Below are positions 5,739 through 8,051 of a DNA stretch of 8,051 bases, in pieces; position 1 is the first letter of the stretch, and each line of letters starts with the position of its first letter. The notes under the pieces are model-generated. The model made no database searches and was not told the origin of the DNA. It saw nothing but the letters and a program-made list of their open reading frames with translations. Both the position numbers and the translations under genes were made by a program. This DNA is from an uncultured Oscillospiraceae bacterium (GTDB taxonomy: Bacteria > Bacillota > Clostridia > Oscillospirales > Oscillospiraceae), in assembly GCA_948766235.1 (NCBI GenBank), contig CAQCFX010000016.1, forward strand, positions 1-8,051. Reading direction: 5' to 3'.

Positions 5739-7669
5739 GAATCAAAAAGCTGACCGCCGTGTTCGGTGGGCTGGAAGGAGCGGCGCTGGAGCCAGGGGAG
5801 GGCCTCACCGTCATCACCGCCCCCAACGAGACGGGCAAATCTACCTGGGCGGGCTTTTGGAAGGCCATGCTCTACGGCATCGACACCCGGGAGCGGGACA
5901 AGACCGGCTTTTTGGCGGACAAAACCCGCTATGCCCCCTGGTCGGGCGCACCCATGTCCGGGGAGGCCCAGGTTGAGTGGGAGGGAAAGGACGTGACCAT
6001 CCGCCGCTTTCCCACCCGCACCAGCCCCTTCGGCGGCTTTGAGGCGGCGTACACCGCCACCGGCGACCCCGTCCCCGGCCTCACCGCCGCCAACGCGGGG
6101 GAGCGGCTCACCGGGGTGGGTAGGGAGGTATACCTCCGCTCCGCCTTTGTGGGGCAGGGAGGCGCGCAGATTGGAGCAAGCAAAGAATTGGAGGCCCGCA
6201 TCTCCGCCCTGGCCACCTCGGGGGAGGAGGACGTGGCCTACTCCGCCGTGGAGCGCACCCTGAAGGACTGGCGCAACCGCCGCCGCCTGAACCGCTCCAA
6301 CGGCCTCATTCCCCAGCTGGAGGAGGAGCGCGGCCGGCTGGACGCCGCCCTGGGCGAGATGGCGGACACCCGTCGGCGGAAAGCCCAGGCGGAGGAGGAA
6401 TTGGCCCGCCTGGAGAAAAGGCGGCAAGCGCTCCAATCCGACCTGGAAATCTGGGCGCGGCTGGAAAAGCACGAGCTGAACCAGCGCTATGCCGAGGCAT
6501 ATGCGGAGTGGGAGCAGGCCCAGGCGGCTGTCCCCCAGGACAGGCCCCACCCGGTGTTTGGGACCATGAGCGGGGAGGAGGCGTGGGCCTTTGCCCAGGC
6601 CAAGCAGGAGGCCCAGGAGACCGCCCGGGCGGAGAACCGCCGCCGGGACACCCTGCGGGGAGAGCTGGAACGGGCCGCCGGCCTGCGGCGGCGGCGCACG
6701 CGGGCCGGCGTGATTTTGGTTGTGCTGCTGGCGCTGAGTGCGGCGGAAACCTTGGCGATGCAGGTGTGGTGGGCGGCAGCGGTCTTTGGAGCGGGCGTCA
6801 TTGGGGCGCTGGCGTGGCTGCTGTCCAGCCGGCGGCTGCTCCGGGATGAGGAGCGGGAGCTGGCCCAGCTGCAAAGCGTCCCCGTTCCCCCGGCGGGGGA
6901 TATTTTGAATCAGGCGGCCCAGTACCGGGAGGAGCTGGCCAAAGGGGTCCAGGCCCGCGCCGCCGCGGAAGCCGCCCGCCGCCGGGCGGAGGATTTAGCC
7001 GCCCAGGGGGGGCAATTATTCGATACGCTGGAAATGCTCTATCCCCCCGCCCAGTCCAAGGCCGCCACCGCCGCCCAGCTTGACACAGTGGGGCGGGAGC
7101 TGGCCCGCGTCCGGGCTGAGCTGGACCGGGCGGAGGGGGCGCTGGCCCACATGGGCGGCCCGGAGGACATGGAGGAGCGCCGGGGTGCGCTGGACGCCCA
7201 GCTTGTCCGGCGCATGGAGGAGTACGACGCGCTGACCACCGCGCTGGAGGCCCTTTCCGCCGCCAACGACCAGCTGCGGCAGCGCTTTTCCCCGGCGCTG
7301 AACCGGGCGGCGGGCGAGCTGTTTGCCCAGCTTACCAAGGGCCGCTGGGACAAGCTGGCCCTGACCCGGGACTTTTCCGCCCAGGCCACGCAGCGCGGCG
7401 GGCTGCTCCCGCGCACGGCGCTGGCCCTGTCCGCGGGTACGGCGGACCAGCTCTACCTGGCTGTGCGGCTGGCCATCTGCCAGCTCACGGTGCCGGGGGC
7501 GCCTCTGGTGTTGGACGACGCGCTGTGCGCCTTTGACGACGAACGCTGCGCCCTGGCCCTGGAGCTGCTGAAGGAGCAGGGGGAATCGCGGCAGATTCTG
7601 CTGTTCTCCTGCCATGGCCGGGAGGCGGCGTGGGCAAAGGCCCACGGCGTGCCGGTGATTGAACTGTAG
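5735..7669 (+). CDS. SbcC/YhaN-like SMC-type ATPase with membrane hairpin
   Basis: A 644-residue Rad50-like ATPase, predicted partner of the upstream nuclease. The N-terminal half holds the Walker A motif PNETGKST (30-37) and a Q-loop (FVGQGG, 138-143). The C-terminal half holds the ABC signature SAGTADQLYLAVRLA (566-580), Walker B LVLDD (591-595) and an H-loop His627 (FSCHGRE). Between them are charged, Ala/Glu/Arg-rich coiled-coil arms (about 190-322 and 366-515). The coil apex lacks the CxxC zinc hook of Rad50/SbcC; instead two hydrophobic stretches (about 324-341 and 344-364) look like a transmembrane hairpin, so the complex may be tethered to the membrane. It is much shorter than B. subtilis YhaN (about 960) and classical SbcC (about 1000), mainly in the coils. 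It is last in the operon and is followed by a strong terminator. Confidence 0.87.
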   Translation: MRIKKLTAVFGGLEGAALEPGEGLTVITAPNETGKSTWAGFWKAMLYGIDTRERDKTGFLADKTRYAPWSGAPMSGEAQVEWEGKDVTIRRFPTRTSPFGGFEAAYTATGDPVPGLTAANAGERLTGVGREVYLRSAFVGQGGAQIGASKELEARISALATSGEEDVAYSAVERTLKDWRNRRRLNRSNGLIPQLEEERGRLDAALGEMADTRRRKAQAEEELARLEKRRQALQSDLEIWARLEKHELNQRYAEAYAEWEQAQAAVPQDRPHPVFGTMSGEEAWAFAQAKQEAQETARAENRRRDTLRGELERAAGLRRRRTRAGVILVVLLALSAAETLAMQVWWAAAVFGAGVIGALAWLLSSRRLLRDEERELAQLQSVPVPPAGDILNQAAQYREELAKGVQARAAAEAARRRAEDLAAQGGQLFDTLEMLYPPAQSKAATAAQLDTVGRELARVRAELDRAEGALAHMGGPEDMEERRGALDAQLVRRMEEYDALTTALEALSAANDQLRQRFSPALNRAAGELFAQLTKGRWDKLALTRDFSAQATQRGGLLPRTALALSAGTADQLYLAVRLAICQLTVPGAPLVLDDALCAFDDERCALALELLKEQGESRQILLFSCHGREAAWAKAHGVPVIEL

Positions 7670-7672
7670 AGA

Positions 7673-7710
7673 AGGCTCCCTCCGCTTGGCGGAGGGAGCC
7701 TGAATTTTTT
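7673..7710 (+). terminator. Strong rho-independent terminator of the ymdB operon
   Basis: A perfect 12-base stem, AGGCTCCCTCCG (7673-7684) with CGGAGGGAGCCT (7690-7701), around the 5-base loop CTTGG, followed by GAA and TTTTTT (7705-7710). It begins 4 bases after the stop of the ATPase gene and closes the three-gene operon. Confidence 0.93.
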
Positions 7711-7743
7711 GCCGCGGCCTAATTAGTGCCGGTTTATTGGACT

Positions 7744-7795
7744 TTCCTTCGGGTATACTGGGCTTACAAACACAGGGGAGCTTCCCCGAAGGAAG
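7744..7795 (+). promoter_or_regulatory. Inverted repeats around the small-gene promoter and ribosome site
   Basis: TTCCTTCGGG (7744-7753) is the exact inverse of CCCGAAGGAA (7785-7794), and the right arm runs into the ribosome site at 7791-7798. Two shorter hairpins compete for the same bases: GGGGA/TCCCC (7775-7787) leaves the ribosome site free, while CTTCC/GGAAG (7781-7795) covers it. The arrangement could control translation start or act as a DNA operator around the -10 box. No known riboswitch class is recognised. Confidence 0.4.
7754..7759 (+). promoter_or_regulatory. Possible -10 box for the small gene
   Basis: TATACT stands 44 bases upstream of the terminator-separated small gene's ribosome-site start region. 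No convincing -35 box exists at normal spacing: TTGGAC at 7737-7742 is only 11 bases away. If used, transcription would start near 7766 and include only the two short leader hairpins. Confidence 0.35.
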
Positions 7796-7806
7796 GAGTG
7801 TCCAAG

Positions 7807-7923
7807 ATGTACGAGATTGAATTTGTGCGGGGCCATGTGGAGGTCTATCTGGACGGCGCGTTCTGCTTTTCCGCGGACACCAGGGGAGAGGCGGAGGCCG
7901 AGCTGATGCTCATGGGGGCATAA
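7807..7923 (+). CDS. Small hypothetical protein, 38 residues
   Basis: A short acidic protein beginning MYEIEFVRGHVEVYLDG, with hydrophobic/charged alternation suggesting a small beta-hairpin, then FSADTRGEAEAELMLMG, which suggests a short helix. There is no signal peptide, membrane segment, cysteine pair or known motif. ATG at 7807 is chosen because GGAAGGAG (7791-7798) is 8 bases upstream; the longer frame from a GTG at 7726 lacks a ribosome site and overlaps the promoter region. The gene sits alone between two terminators with its own leader, which argues that it is real. I do not recognise a function; short proteins of this look occur in gut clostridia as far as I recall, but I cannot confirm a family. 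Confidence 0.65.
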   Translation: MYEIEFVRGHVEVYLDGAFCFSADTRGEAEAELMLMGA

Positions 7924-7925
7924 GA

Positions 7926-7958
7926 AAACCAGCCTGTGGGAAAACCGCGGGCTGGTTT
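7926..7958. terminator. Terminator, possibly bidirectional
   Basis: A 14-base stem with two G-U pairs, 7926-7939 with 7945-7958, around the loop GAAAA, 2 bases past the stop of the small gene. On the plus strand the T-run is short (TTTCT); on the minus strand the exit is GGTTTTCTTA, also usable. It lies between convergent genes and may serve both. Confidence 0.7.
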
Positions 7959-8004
7959 CTGCTGCGCTTCGGTCCAGGCTCCCTGGCTGGACGCTTCTGC
8001 GCGT

Positions 8005-8051
8005 TCAGCGTCCGAAGAAGTAGCTCCAGGGGAAGCCGCCGTTGAAGAACT
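8005..8051 (-). CDS. C-terminal end of an unidentified minus-strand gene (partial)
   Basis: Read on the minus strand, the window edge enters an open frame ending FFNGGFPWSYFFGR and then TGA at 8005-8007. The aromatic and glycine-rich tail is not random-looking, and a terminator usable on this strand lies about 46 bases beyond the stop. A 7-base inverted repeat (GGACGCT 7989-7995, AGCGTCC 8007-8013) overlaps the stop. Only 14 codons are visible, so neither product nor reality of the gene can be settled. Confidence 0.4.
   Translation of the reverse strand, partial: FFNGGFPWSYFFGR

Noticed and set aside
5210..6874. 554-codon open frame on the minus strand
   Set aside because: It lies antisense to the SbcD/SbcC-like genes, has Pro/Gly/Arg-rich low-complexity composition and no domain; it is a by-product of high GC at third codon positions.
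7726..7806. Longer GTG-started version of the small gene
   Set aside because: No ribosome site precedes it and it would run through the likely -10 box and the leader hairpins.

Overview
The window comes from a high-GC, low-intergenic-space bacterial chromosome. The protein families (a clostridial-looking type II thymidine kinase, an IscR-like Rrf2 regulator, YmdB and a YhaO/YhaN-like pair), the strong GGAGG-type ribosome binding sites and the sigma-A-like promoters with 17-base spacers point to a GC-rich Clostridia lineage, probably a gut Oscillospiraceae such as the Flavonifractor/Lawsonibacter group. The organism is an inference; no marker gene is present. I see no rRNA, tRNA, CRISPR array, transposase or phage gene.

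Layout. (1) 21-1658, minus strand: an operon of mutY then tdk, with abutting stop and start codons, driven by a good extended -10 promoter at 1689-1717. (2) 1659-2559: a divergent regulatory region and an Rrf2-family regulator with three cysteines suited to an [2Fe-2S] cluster. The regulator is bracketed by two copies of a 132-base palindromic repeat (1785-1916 and 2339-2470). The second copy runs into the gene and encodes its last 13 residues. A 7+6+7 dyad overlaps the regulator's own -35 box. (3) 2560-3741: a minimal DEAD-box RNA helicase with its own promoter and a hairpin terminator. (4) 3835-7669: a three-gene operon with 4-base ATGA overlaps: ymdB (cyclic nucleotide phosphodiesterase fold), an SbcD/YhaO-like nuclease and an SbcC/YhaN-like ATPase with a membrane hairpin in the middle of its coiled coil, closed by a strong terminator. 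(5) 7670-8051: a 38-residue hypothetical gene with a structured leader, a terminator, and the last codons of an unidentified minus-strand gene.

How the parts fit. MutY and the thymidine kinase serve base-excision repair and thymidine salvage; the SbcD/SbcC-like pair is a predicted DNA-end processing machine; the helicase and YmdB are linked to RNA handling. The region is therefore mostly nucleic-acid housekeeping. The least ordinary parts are the paired repeat around the Rrf2 gene, whose two copies differ by compensatory changes in the terminal stem, the candidate operator between two genes whose products probably both carry Fe-S clusters, and the membrane-inserted SbcC-like ATPase coupled to ymdB.
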